From the NCBI GenBank assembly GCA_035526825.1, contig DATLBT010000120.1:1-64000 (forward strand): DNA of 64,000 nt, read 5' to 3'. The notes beneath the pieces are model-generated. The model saw only the letters and a program-made list of their open reading frames with translations. It was not told where the DNA came from and searched no databases. The position numbers were made by a program, and so were the translations under genes. This DNA is from JACPFV01 sp035526825 (GTDB lineage: Bacteria; Pseudomonadota; Gammaproteobacteria; Nevskiales; Nevskiaceae). Below, one piece after another: positions 42,239 to 51,755 of the stretch (position 1 is its first letter; each line of letters begins with the position of its first letter).

Positions 42239-44281
42239 ATGCGTCCCATCATCAATTTCATTCCCAGAATCCTTGCCCGCCGGCTGCCTTGCCCGGACGG
42301 CCCGCCGTCCGGCACGCGTTTCCAGAATCCGGTCGCGATCCTCGCGGCGGTCCTGCTGATGGCGGCGGTTGCGCCTGATGCGTCCGCCGCGTTGTCGCGC
42401 TACAGCTCCAGCAACAATCGCATCTACGTCTACGGCGGCGGCGACATGACGCTGACCGACATCAGCGCCACCACGCCGAGCCTGCCGGCCACCGCGCTGC
42501 AGCGCATCGACAACGGCATCTGGCTGCTGACCGCAAACATCATCGTCCAGGAAGGCACGCGGCTCATGCTGACGGGCGACGTGACCGAGCTGCGCCTGCA
42601 GAGCAACCCGTCTGCCGCACCAGCGACCGACGTGACGAGCTTCATCTCGATCGTCGCCGGCGATTTCGACACCACCGCAGGCACCGGTACCAACGGCAAC
42701 ATCCTGATCGATGGCGTCAAGGTGACGTCGTGGAACACCGCGACCAACGCACCGGATACGCTGAGCACGGACGGCCGCGCCTTCATTCGCGCGCGTTCGG
42801 CCGAAGTTTCCGGCGTTGCGCAGGAGTCGCGCCTCGACGTGCTGAACAGCGAGGTCCAGTACCTGGGCTACGACGCGTCCGAGCGTTACGGCCTGTCGTG
42901 GAAGGTCAACGGTGACCTGGCCAAGGTCAACGTGCTGGGCGACGTCAAGAACAGCAAGATCCACCACAACCACTACGGCGTGTACTCGTTCGGCCTGCAG
43001 GGCGGCCAGTGGACCGGCAACGATGTCTACAACAACGACGGTTACGGCCTCGATGCGCACGACCACTCCGACGACCTCGTCATCGACGGCAACACCGTGC
43101 GTGACAACGGCCTGGTCGATGCCAAGGGCAAGCACGGCATCATCCTGTCGGAGAGCTGCCTGCGCGCGCAGATCACCAACAACACCGCGACCGGCAACGG
43201 CGGCAACGGCATCATGCTGCACAACTTCGCCGACGACGCCATTGTCGAGGGCAACACCTCGAGCAACAACGTCGACTCCGGCGTTGCGGTGTTCTGCTCC
43301 TCCAAGGCCCTGGTCAAGAACAACACGCTTGCGGGCAACCAGCAGTACGGTGTCCGCCTGACCGTGGCCGCGAAGGACAACACCATCGAGGGCAACACGA
43401 TCTCCGGCAGCGGCCAGTACGGCGTGTTCATGCAGCCGGCGACCGACAGCAACGCCGTCTGTGGCGACCTGACCCCGACCAACAACACCTTCACCGGCAA
43501 CACCATCGGCACCTCGGGCGTGGCCGGCGTCAAGGTCAACGACTCGAACAACACCACGTTCACGGGCAACACCATCGAGAACGGCGTGTCGGTGCGCAAT
43601 GCCTTGTCGACCACGGAGCAGGTCATCAACTTCGCCGACAACGAGTTCGCGTCGGGTGGCGTGGTGCGCCTGGACGGCACGGCGACGACGCCGCTGCGCG
43701 CGAACTTCAGCGACTCGGCGCGCGTGAGCCTCGAGGTCGACACTGGCTCGACCGCGAGCTTCACCAGCGCAACCGGCGCGATCTTCGACCTCGCCCGTGA
43801 CCTGCTGGTCCGCGTCAACGGCAGTGCTTCGGCCATCGACCTCAACGCCGACAATGCCGGCAATGCGTTCGTGGTCGACACCCGTCCGCTGTTCGTCACC
43901 ACCGGCGGCTCGCTGGTCGAGGTGGCGCCGACGCTCTGGGAAACCAGCGGCGATCGCCGCAAGACCTGGATCGCGCGCGCTGCCGACGGCGCCGGCACGG
44001 TGCAGTACCGCGTGGGCGACCTCGCTGCGGGCACGTCCTACGACGTGGCACGCAACGGCACGGCGGTCGGTTCGTTCACGGCGAACGCGGGCGGCGAGAT
44101 CACGCTGAGCGACGCGCCGGGCACGACCAGCACCGTGACCTATACCCTGACGAAGTCAGCCGTGCAGCCGCAGTCCGGTGGCGGCGGCGAGGGTGGCGGT
44201 GGCGGCGCGCTGAATGGCGGCCTGCTGCTCCTCGGTCTCCTGGTGTCGGCGCTGCGGGGCACGCGCAAGCGTTTCGTGTAA
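42239..44281 (+). CDS. Right-handed beta-helix protein, epimerase-like, with GlyGly-CTERM-like tail (paralogue 3)
   Basis: A 680-residue secreted protein. A strong AGGAGGAG ribosome site precedes the ATG. The signal core is VAILAAVLLMAAVAPDASA. The N-terminal domain (SRYSSSNNRIYVYGGG) and beta-helix coils match the two minus-strand paralogues. The active-site motif is YGLDAHD (269-275), with the usual Pro replaced by Ala. The C-terminus has a Gly-rich run (SGGGGEGGGGGALNGG), a hydrophobic helix (LLLLGLLVSAL) and a basic end (RGTRKRFV), which fits a GlyGly-CTERM sorting signal processed by rhombosortase and type II secretion. A strong terminator follows. Confidence 0.83.
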   Translation: MRPIINFIPRILARRLPCPDGPPSGTRFQNPVAILAAVLLMAAVAPDASAALSRYSSSNNRIYVYGGGDMTLTDISATTPSLPATALQRIDNGIWLLTANIIVQEGTRLMLTGDVTELRLQSNPSAAPATDVTSFISIVAGDFDTTAGTGTNGNILIDGVKVTSWNTATNAPDTLSTDGRAFIRARSAEVSGVAQESRLDVLNSEVQYLGYDASERYGLSWKVNGDLAKVNVLGDVKNSKIHHNHYGVYSFGLQGGQWTGNDVYNNDGYGLDAHDHSDDLVIDGNTVRDNGLVDAKGKHGIILSESCLRAQITNNTATGNGGNGIMLHNFADDAIVEGNTSSNNVDSGVAVFCSSKALVKNNTLAGNQQYGVRLTVAAKDNTIEGNTISGSGQYGVFMQPATDSNAVCGDLTPTNNTFTGNTIGTSGVAGVKVNDSNNTTFTGNTIENGVSVRNALSTTEQVINFADNEFASGGVVRLDGTATTPLRANFSDSARVSLEVDTGSTASFTSATGAIFDLARDLLVRVNGSASAIDLNADNAGNAFVVDTRPLFVTTGGSLVEVAPTLWETSGDRRKTWIARAADGAGTVQYRVGDLAAGTSYDVARNGTAVGSFTANAGGEITLSDAPGTTSTVTYTLTKSAVQPQSGGGGEGGGGGALNGGLLLLGLLVSALRGTRKRFV

Positions 44282-44292
44282 ACGCTGCGTCC

Positions 44293-44333
44293 AAGGCAGG
44301 GCGCCGCCCCCGGCGCCCTGCCTTTTTCTTTTT
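44293..44333 (+). terminator. Rho-independent terminator
   Basis: A 13-bp perfect stem (AAGGCAGGGCGCC, 44293-44305, with its complement at 44312-44324) around GCCCCC, followed by TTTCTTTTT. Confidence 0.94.
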
Positions 44334-44353
44334 CGGGGTGTCATGATCGACGC

Positions 44354-45724
44354 TTGACCGAAAAACAAAAGCCCAAGAGTTTCGATGCGACGTTCATGGC
44401 GTCCACCGGCGAACGTCGCCGGCGGATGGTCGACCATGTGCCCGAGCGCATCGGCAAGTACCTGATCCGGGGTGAGCTCGGCCGCGGCGCCGGCGGCATC
44501 GTCTACCGGAGCCATGACCCGTTCGTGCGGCGCGACGTGGCCGTCAAGATCGCGCGCCACCAGGGCGACGGCAGCATTGCGCCGGAGGATACCGAGGAGG
44601 GCAAGGCCTTTTTCGCCGAGGCGCGGGCCGCCGGCATGCTGCAGCATCCGAACATCGTTTCGCTGTTCGACGCCGGCGCCGAGGGCGACCTCTTCTACCT
44701 CGTGATGGAGTACATCGACGGCACCACCTTGCTGCCGCTGTGCAACCCGCACGCGCCGCGGCCGCCGGTGGACCGCGTGCTCGAGATCATCTTCAAGTGC
44801 GCCAACGCGCTGGATTACTCGCACTCGCGCGGCATCCTGCATCGCGACATCAAGCCCAGCAACATCATGCTGAATGCCGCCGGCGTGCCGAAGATCATGG
44901 ATTTCTCGATCGCCGAGATCAACACCGACACGCAGAGCGGATTCGCGCTCAGCCAGAGCCTGCTCGGCTCGCCGCTGTACATGTCGCCCGAGCAGGTGCG
45001 CATGGAGCCGCTGACGCCGGCCGCCGACCTGTACTCGCTCGGCGTGGTGATGTACCAGATGCTGACCGGTGCGCCGCTGTTCCGCGCGCGCGACCTGCGC
45101 GCGCTGTTCCAGCAGATCGAGCACTCGCCGTCGCCCAAGGTCGAGGACACGCGCGTCGACGTCTCGCCGGAGGTCTGCGCCGTGGTCACCCGACTGCTGC
45201 AAAAGCGCGCACGCGACCGTTACCAGGCCGGCAAGGACCTCGCCGGCGAGCTTGCGCGGCTGTTCGACCAGTTGCGGCTGCACGAGCGCCAGCAGGCGCG
45301 GCGCGACAACAGCAATTCATTGCGCCGGCTGCGGTTCTTCGACCGCTTCAGCGACGCCGAAATCGAGGAAGTGCTGAACGCGAGCAACCTGACCCACCAC
45401 GCGGCGGGCGCGGTGATCGCGCAGGAAGGCGAGATCGACAATGCGTTCTACATCATCGTGCTGGGCTCGGCCGAGGTGCGGCGGATGGGCCGCAGCCTGC
45501 ACCGGCTCGAAAAAGGTGATTGCTATGGCGAGGCGGGCCTGCTCTCGACCCAGCGCAACACCTGCTCGGTCATCGCCGACAGCAAGGTGCTGGCTCTGAA
45601 GGTCAGCGGCACGCGGCTCGAGCAACGCAGCGAGGGTTGCCAGCTGCGCTTCTACAAGACCTTCCTCGAGTCGATGATCTACCGGCTGTCGATGACCAGC
45701 GCCAAGGTCGGCGCCGCGGGCTGA
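44354..45724 (+). CDS. Ser/Thr protein kinase fused to a cyclic-nucleotide-binding domain
   Basis: A 456-residue protein. A Hanks-type kinase domain (about 34-300) has the Gly loop GELGRGAGGIVY, Lys65 in VAVKIA, HRDIKPSN (163-170) and an activation segment that starts DFS (183-185) instead of DFG. The metal-binding Asp is kept. GSPLYMSPEQ is the usual substrate-loop end. Residues about 325-445 are a CNMP-binding domain (GAVIAQEGEIDNAFYIIVLG, GDCYGEAGLLS). No membrane helix is present. TTG 44354 gives the full open frame; ATG 44396 is the alternative start. The effector and targets are unknown. It converges on a large sensor kinase. Confidence 0.9.
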   Translation: MTEKQKPKSFDATFMASTGERRRRMVDHVPERIGKYLIRGELGRGAGGIVYRSHDPFVRRDVAVKIARHQGDGSIAPEDTEEGKAFFAEARAAGMLQHPNIVSLFDAGAEGDLFYLVMEYIDGTTLLPLCNPHAPRPPVDRVLEIIFKCANALDYSHSRGILHRDIKPSNIMLNAAGVPKIMDFSIAEINTDTQSGFALSQSLLGSPLYMSPEQVRMEPLTPAADLYSLGVVMYQMLTGAPLFRARDLRALFQQIEHSPSPKVEDTRVDVSPEVCAVVTRLLQKRARDRYQAGKDLAGELARLFDQLRLHERQQARRDNSNSLRRLRFFDRFSDAEIEEVLNASNLTHHAAGAVIAQEGEIDNAFYIIVLGSAEVRRMGRSLHRLEKGDCYGEAGLLSTQRNTCSVIADSKVLALKVSGTRLEQRSEGCQLRFYKTFLESMIYRLSMTSAKVGAAG

Positions 45725-48700
45725 TCGACCGGCCGCGCGACCGGGAAACGCACTTCGAAATGGGCGCCGCCCTCCGGCGGGCTGGTTGCGACGATCGTGC
45801 CGCCGAGCCGCTGGGTCACGAGGTTGTAGACGATGTGGAGTCCCAAGCCGCTGCCGCCGGCGGAGCGCCGCGTGGTGAAAAAGGGATCGTAGATCCGCGG
45901 CAGCACCGCGGCGGGGATGCCCGCGCCGTCGTCGGCGTAGCGCAGCACCAGGTCGTCACCGTCGCGACGCGCCCAGATGAGCAGCGTCCCTGCGCGGCCG
46001 TCGGCGTAGCCATGCGCCAGCGAGTTGGCGATGAGGTTGGTGAGGATCTGTGCGAGGGACCCCGGATACGTTTCGACCCACAAATCGTCGGGGCAGTCGA
46101 CGCGAACCTTGTGCGGCGAGCGATGCAGCTTCGGTGCCAGGCTCAGCAGGATTTCCTCGAGGTAGGCCTTCAGCATGAAGTGGCGGCGCTCGCCGCTGGC
46201 CTGGTCCACCGCCACCTGCTTGAAGCTCTGGATCAGGTCGGCGGCGCGCTGCAGGTTCTTCAGCAGGATGTCCGCCGACTCGCGCGCCAGAGCCAGGAAG
46301 CCTTCGAGTTCGCTGCGCGTCAGTTCGCCCGCCGCATACCGGCGGTGCACGCGCTGCGCCCATTCGTCGAGTGTCGAGGCGGCGGTGACGCCGATGCCGA
46401 CCGGTGTGTTGATCTCGTGCGCGACGCCGGCCACCAGCCCGCCGAGCGATGCCAGTTTTTCGCTCTGCACCAGGTGTGACTGCGCCAACCGCAACTGCTG
46501 CATCGCCCCTTCGAGCTCCTCGTTGGCGCGGGTCTTGTCGGTGACGGCCTGCTGCAGATCGTGCTCGCGCCCGGCTAGCTGCTCGAGCAGGCGGTCGAGC
46601 TCGCCGACCAGCTGCGTTACCTCCTTGCCGGGGCCGGACGCGGCCGCCGGTGCCGGCCCCGCTCCGGCCAGGTCGGCGACGCGGCGCTCGAGCGCGCGGT
46701 TGGCGCCGCGCAGCGCGTCTTCCGCCAGGCGGCGCTCCTCGACCAGCCGCAGCAGCTCACGCTCGCGCCGCTGCAGCTCCTTCACGCGACGCCGCAGCAG
46801 CGCGGTCGCGAGCCAGATCACGGCGGCGAAGCCCAGCGCGTAGACGGCGTAGAACGCGCGGCGTTGCCAGAAAAACGGCTGGAGCGTCAGCACCTGGGTG
46901 GCGCCGGTCTCGTTCCAGACGCCGTCCTCGCTCGCCGCGGCGACGCGGAACGTATAGCGCCCGGGCGGCACGTTGGTGTAGTGCGCCACGCGGCGCGTGC
47001 CGGCGGCGACCCAGTCGTCCTCGAAGCCCTCGAGCCGGAAGCGGAATTGCACGCGCTCCGGCGCGCGCAATCCCGGCGCGGTGTAGCGAAACTCCAGCTT
47101 GCGCTGCCCGGGCGGCAGTTCGAGCGCGGCAAGCGGTGCGACCGGGCGATCGTTGACGAGCACCTCCTCGATCATGACCGGCGGCGCCGGGGCCCGCGCG
47201 GCCAGGCGAGCGGGGTCGATCGCGACGATTCCCTTGATCGTGGGGAACCACATGCGGCCGTCGCGGCCTTTCCAGCCGGCGGGCTGGTGCGCACCGTTGC
47301 TCTCGGCGCTGCGCATGCCGTCGGCGAGCCCGAAGCTGACAGCTTCGATAGCCGCAGCCTGGCCGGCGGCAACCGCCTCGAGTTGCGCTTTCGCCACGCG
47401 GTGCACGCCGTGGTTGGAGCTCATCCACAGGTGGCCGGTGTCGTCCTCGAGGATCTGGAACACGACGTCGTCGGGCAGGCCCTGCTTGACCGTGTAATGC
47501 GTGAACTTGCCCTGGTGATAGCGGTTGAGCCCGCCGCCAAACGTGCCGATCCACAGCACGCCGCGCGCGTCCTCGTGCAGCGACAGCACGAGGTCGTTCG
47601 AAAGGCCCTGGGCCTTGGTCAGCGCGCTGAACTTGCCGTCGACGTAGCGGTTGACACCGCCGCCGAGCGTCGCAATCCACAATCCGCCGTCGCGCGCCTG
47701 CGCGAGATAGCGCACGTCGTCGCTGCTGAGGCCGTCGGCCGTGGTCAGCGCCTTGAAGCGGCCGTTGGCGTATCGATGCAGCCCGCCGGAGCGCGTGCCC
47801 GCCCACAGCGTGCCGTCGCGATCTTCGAGCAAGGACAACACCGTGTCGTTGTTCAGCCCCTCGGCCCGCCCGAAGCGCGTGATGCGCCCGTGGTGCACGC
47901 GGTTGAGCCCGCCGCCGAGCGTGCCCGCCCAGATCGCACCGTCGCGCGTCTGCGCCAGCGACAGCACCACGTCCTTCGACAGGCCCTGCTTCACGCCGAG
48001 CGTGCGCACGCGACCGCCCTCGATGCGCGCCAGCCCGCCGAAGGTGCCGACCCACAGCGCGCCGTCGCGATCCTCGAGGATGCTGCGCGCGTTGTCCTCG
48101 GGCAGGCCCTCGGGCGTGCCGAACGCGACCGCACGGCTGTCCTTCAGGCGGTTGAGGCCGCCGGCGTCGGTGCCGACCCACAAATTGCCCTCACGATCCT
48201 CGAACAGCGCGCCGATGCTGTTGCTGGTCAAGCCTTGCGACGAGCTGAGCGAATCGAAGCGGCCGTCGCGGTAGCGATTGAGGCCGCCGCCATCGGTGCC
48301 GATCCACAGCGTGCCGGCGCGGTCGCGCAGCAGCGCGCGGACGTTGTCGTTGCTCAGGCCGTCGCGGCGGCGAAGCACCGTGACGCGCCCTTCGTGCAGG
48401 CGGTCGAGGCCGGCGCCGGTGCCGATCCACAAGCCCTCATCGTCGCGATGCAGCGCGTAGATCGTGTTGCTCGACAAGCCATCGCGCGTGGTGAAGTGGG
48501 TGAGGACGCCATCGCGCAGCCGGTCGAGGCCGCCGCCGTCGGTGCCGATCCACACGGTGCCGTCGGCCTCGCCGAGCACCTCGTAGACGGTATCGTGCGA
48601 CAGCCCTTCGCGCGCGGTGAGTGCCCCGAACTTGCCGTTGCGCAGCCAGTTGAGGCCGCCGCCGCGGGTACCGATCCAAAGCGTGCCGTCGGCCGCTTGC

Positions 48701-49116
48701 CAGAGCGCCTGGATGTGCTCGCTGGTGAGGCCCTGTTCCCTGGAGTAGCCGGTGAAGACGCCGTCGCGATGGCTCACCAGGCCGCCGCCGCGCGTGCCGA
48801 TCCACAGCGTGCCGTCGGCGGCTTCGAGCAGCTTCCAGACGTCGTTGTGCCGGATTGCGGGCGTGTTGCGATTGTTGAAGACCGTGAACCGCACGCCGTC
48901 GAAGCGCACCAGGCCTTCCTGCGTTCCCATCCACAGGTAACCGTCGCGCGTTTGCGCGATCGAGAACACCGAGTTCTGCGGCAGGCTGCCTTCGGTGTCG
49001 TCGGACAGCCACGCGCGATGGGTGTATTGCGTGAGTGCGAGCTGGGGATCGAGCGCCGCCGCAGGCCGCGCCAGTGCGGCGCAGAGGATCACGGCCTTCC
49101 AGCACAGATGGCGCAT
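45679..49116 (-). CDS. Two-propeller (Reg_prop) sensor histidine kinase
   Basis: A 1145-residue membrane sensor. ATG 49116 starts a signal peptide ending RPAAA-LDPQ. I count fourteen Reg_prop repeats of the form DGTLWIGTRGGGL, enough for two seven-bladed propellers, then a Y_Y_Y domain (LEFRYTAPGLRAPERVQFRF), one membrane helix (YAVYALGFAAVIWLATALL) and a coiled coil. The kinase core follows, with H-box GVAHEINTPVGIG, N-box NLIANSLAHGYADG and G-boxes DDGAGIPAAV and GSGLGLHIV. No receiver or AraC domain is attached, unlike many HTCS proteins. Propeller sensors usually detect oligosaccharides, which fits the uronan-epimerase neighbours. The 3' end overlaps the kinase gene by 46 bases. Confidence 0.93.
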   Translation of the reverse strand: MRHLCWKAVILCAALARPAAALDPQLALTQYTHRAWLSDDTEGSLPQNSVFSIAQTRDGYLWMGTQEGLVRFDGVRFTVFNNRNTPAIRHNDVWKLLEAADGTLWIGTRGGGLVSHRDGVFTGYSREQGLTSEHIQALWQAADGTLWIGTRGGGLNWLRNGKFGALTAREGLSHDTVYEVLGEADGTVWIGTDGGGLDRLRDGVLTHFTTRDGLSSNTIYALHRDDEGLWIGTGAGLDRLHEGRVTVLRRRDGLSNDNVRALLRDRAGTLWIGTDGGGLNRYRDGRFDSLSSSQGLTSNSIGALFEDREGNLWVGTDAGGLNRLKDSRAVAFGTPEGLPEDNARSILEDRDGALWVGTFGGLARIEGGRVRTLGVKQGLSKDVVLSLAQTRDGAIWAGTLGGGLNRVHHGRITRFGRAEGLNNDTVLSLLEDRDGTLWAGTRSGGLHRYANGRFKALTTADGLSSDDVRYLAQARDGGLWIATLGGGVNRYVDGKFSALTKAQGLSNDLVLSLHEDARGVLWIGTFGGGLNRYHQGKFTHYTVKQGLPDDVVFQILEDDTGHLWMSSNHGVHRVAKAQLEAVAAGQAAAIEAVSFGLADGMRSAESNGAHQPAGWKGRDGRMWFPTIKGIVAIDPARLAARAPAPPVMIEEVLVNDRPVAPLAALELPPGQRKLEFRYTAPGLRAPERVQFRFRLEGFEDDWVAAGTRRVAHYTNVPPGRYTFRVAAASEDGVWNETGATQVLTLQPFFWQRRAFYAVYALGFAAVIWLATALLRRRVKELQRRERELLRLVEERRLAEDALRGANRALERRVADLAGAGPAPAAASGPGKEVTQLVGELDRLLEQLAGREHDLQQAVTDKTRANEELEGAMQQLRLAQSHLVQSEKLASLGGLVAGVAHEINTPVGIGVTAASTLDEWAQRVHRRYAAGELTRSELEGFLALARESADILLKNLQRAADLIQSFKQVAVDQASGERRHFMLKAYLEEILLSLAPKLHRSPHKVRVDCPDDLWVETYPGSLAQILTNLIANSLAHGYADGRAGTLLIWARRDGDDLVLRYADDGAGIPAAVLPRIYDPFFTTRRSAGGSGLGLHIVYNLVTQRLGGTIVATSPPEGGAHFEVRFPVARPVDQPAAPTLALVIDSR

Positions 49117-49190
49117 CGCCGGTGCGGGCCCCCGTCGCGGATGGCGAAAATGGAATCGTACCGTGACGCGGGCCACATGAAACGGGCTAC

Positions 49191-49215
49191 GACCTTGGTC
49201 TATTTCCGACCAAGG
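49191..49215. promoter_or_regulatory. Inverted repeat in divergent promoter region
   Basis: CCTTGGTC (49193-49200) and GACCAAGG (49208-49215) flank a 7-base spacer, between the sensor kinase start (49116) and the subtilase start (49281). It could be an operator. The decamer at 49191-49200 recurs, as its reverse complement, at 32469-32478. Confidence 0.4.
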
Positions 49216-49280
49216 ATGCATGGCGCGAAAGCCAGGGTCCGCGTATACCCCGAGCAGGCGTTCGCGAACCGAGAAGTGCG

Positions 49281-51755
49281 ATGACCCCTCGCTTGGCATC
49301 CCGCGGCACCCTGGCCTTCGCGCTGGTGACCGGACTTTTATTGGGCGGTACGCCGCAGGCGTCGCCGCCGGCACCCTCGATGGTGGTGGTGACCTTCGCG
49401 GCGCCGCCCACGCTGGAACAAGCCGAGATGCTGGCCAGCATTGCCAGCGGCGTGCATCGGTACGCGCACTTGCCGGCCGCGGTTGCCGTCGTGGCGCCGG
49501 CGCTGGTGCCGCTGTTGCGCGAGCTGCCGGGCGTGCGCGGCGTTTACCCCAACGCGGTGCTGGAACCCGTGCTGTTCAGCTCGACCGGCGCGATCCGCGC
49601 CACCGGCGCCTGGGCCGACGGCTACACCGGCGCGGGCATCGGCATCGCCATCGTCGATGCCGGCGTCGACGGCACCCATCCCGACCTGTGCGCCGCGCTG
49701 CAGTTCTGCATCGGCACGCCGATCAAGACCGTGCAGAACGTGAAGTTCATCGGCAACCAGTCCTACCTCGATCCCGTGGTGGTGCTCGAAAACCAGATCT
49801 CCACCGACTCGACGTAGGGGCATGGCTCGCACGTTGCCGGCATCGCCGCCGGCGCCGGCACCGCGAGCCAAGTGCGGGGCGAGTACCGCGGCGTCGCGCA
49901 TGGCGCTTCGCTGATCGGCCTCGGCACCGGCGAGGTGCTCGAGGTGGTCACCGTGCTCGCGGCGTTCGACTGGATCCTCGCCAACCACGCCGCCTACAAC
50001 ATCAAGGTGGTGAACAATTCCTGGGGACCGGGCGCCGGCGTGCAGTACGACGCCGAAGAGCCGGTGCAGCGCGGCATCGCGGCCATGCACGATGCCGGGC
50101 TCAGCGTCGTGTTCGGCGCCGGCAACGACGGCCCCAAGACCGGCACGATCAACGCCTTCAGCATCAACCCGAAGGCCTTGTCGGCGGCAGGCTCCACCAA
50201 GTCGGGCCACGCGGCGTTGTTCTCCAGCCGCGGCATCCCGGGCAGCACCTTGCTGCGGCCGACGGTGACGACGCCGGGCCAGTTCATCGCGTCGGTGCGC
50301 GCGCGCACGGGTTTTTACGCCGACATCGCCGATGTCACCGGCCCCGACACCAGCCACCCGATCCTGCCACCGGATAATCTCAGTTACGCCTACGCGAGCG
50401 GCACTTCGATGTCCGCGCCGCACGTCGCCGGCGTGGCCGCGCTGCTGCAGGAGGCGGCGCAGCGCAACCTCGGCCGCTACCTGACACCGGCCGAGGTGCG
50501 CAACGTGCTGCAGAACACCGCGGTGTCGCGCGATCCCGCGCGCGGGCCGAGCGGTTTACCGCAGTACCAGGGCTACACGATGGGCGCCGGCTTCGTCGAC
50601 GCGCTCGCCGCGGTGCGCGCCGTCGCCGCCGGCTCGCAACTGCAGTCTTACAACGATGGCGTGACCGAGGACGTGCGCGCGTTCAGCGGCGCGATTGGTG
50701 TGTCGGCGCTGCTGCAGACCTCGTCGTTCGAGACCAGCTACGTCGTCGCGCCCGGCGCCGTGTCGCTCGACGTGATGGCCGACTGGCAGCACACCGCGCA
50801 GAACGCGGCACTGCAGGACCTCGACATCGACCTCTACCGGCCCGACGGATCGCTCTACCTGTCCACCACGCTGCTGCTCGGCCTCACCGAGGGCCCCAAC
50901 CAGTATTCCTCGCTGTTCACCAACCAGCCCAACGAGCGGATCAATGTCGTGGCGCCAGTGGCCGGCGCCTGGCGAGCGGTGATCAAGGGCAATGTTTCCG
51001 TGAGCGAAACCGTGCACGGCCTGTGGTCCACGGTATACCCCGACGGCACCGCACTGTCGCCTGCGCCCGCGCCGTACAGCGTGACCGTGACGGCGCCAGC
51101 GCCCGCCGTGGCCGGCCAGCCGGTCACGTTGACTGCCATCGTCCGCGACGCCGCCGGCGCCTCGGTGCCGAATGCACCAGTGAGCTGGGGCAGCACCGGC
51201 GTGGGCACGATCGCCACGCACGAGCCGTTCACCGACGAGCGCGGCATGGCGCTGGCCACCGCGCGCAGCGCAGTGCCCGGCGCGCAGACCGCGACCGCGC
51301 GGGCGGGCTCGGCCTCCGGCGCGGCCAGCGTCGATTGGCTCGGCGTGAGCTTGCCGCCGCCGCCGTCATACCCGCCGCCACCCGCCAACACTCCGGGCAA
51401 GGCGTCGGGCGGCGGCAACTTCATGCACCCGAACAAGCGCCACTTCGCCTTTTCCGCCGAGTACGCCGCCAGCGCCTCGAGCCCGGGCGGGGCTCTCGCC
51501 TATGACGACAAAATTGGCACCCGCGTGACCGGCGACGGCGTCGATTCCTTCGTGGTATCCGGCGGCAATCGGGCGACGATCAAGGGCCCGGCGTCGGTCA
51601 ACGGGTTGGCCGGCTATCGCTACGCGCTCACGGTGGTCGACAACGGCGAGCCCGGCCGCAACGACACGATCAGCCTCAAGGTGGCGCGCACCGGTTACAG
51701 CTACGAAACCGGCGGCACGCTATCCGGCGGCAACCTGCAGGTCGAGGCTTACTGA
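49281..51755 (+). pseudogene. Secreted subtilase interrupted by one in-frame amber codon
   Basis: One frame of 825 codons with a single internal TAG at 49815-49817 (codon 179). The upstream part has a signal peptide, a propeptide-like region and the catalytic Asp126 (AIVDAGVDGTHPDL). The downstream part has His181 (GHGSHVAG) two codons after the TAG, the oxyanion Asn (NNSWG) and Ser376 (GTSMSAPH). An Ig-like Big_1 segment, a Pro-rich linker and a post-COAP-1-like domain (RHFAFSAEYAAS, VDNGEPGRNDTISL) follow. Neither fragment alone has the full triad. The reading frame and codon use continue without a break, so the cause is a recent nonsense mutation, a sequencing error or stop readthrough. 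Confidence 0.87.

Noticed and set aside
47200..49000. Regular repeats that could suggest a CRISPR array or DNA satellite
   Set aside because: The repeat period is about 120-130 bases, in frame, and encodes propeller blades; there are no uniform short repeats with unique spacers.
46864..49284. Plus-strand open frame of 806 codons with a repeating pattern
   Set aside because: The periodicity is the antisense reflection of the Reg_prop repeats of the sensor kinase.
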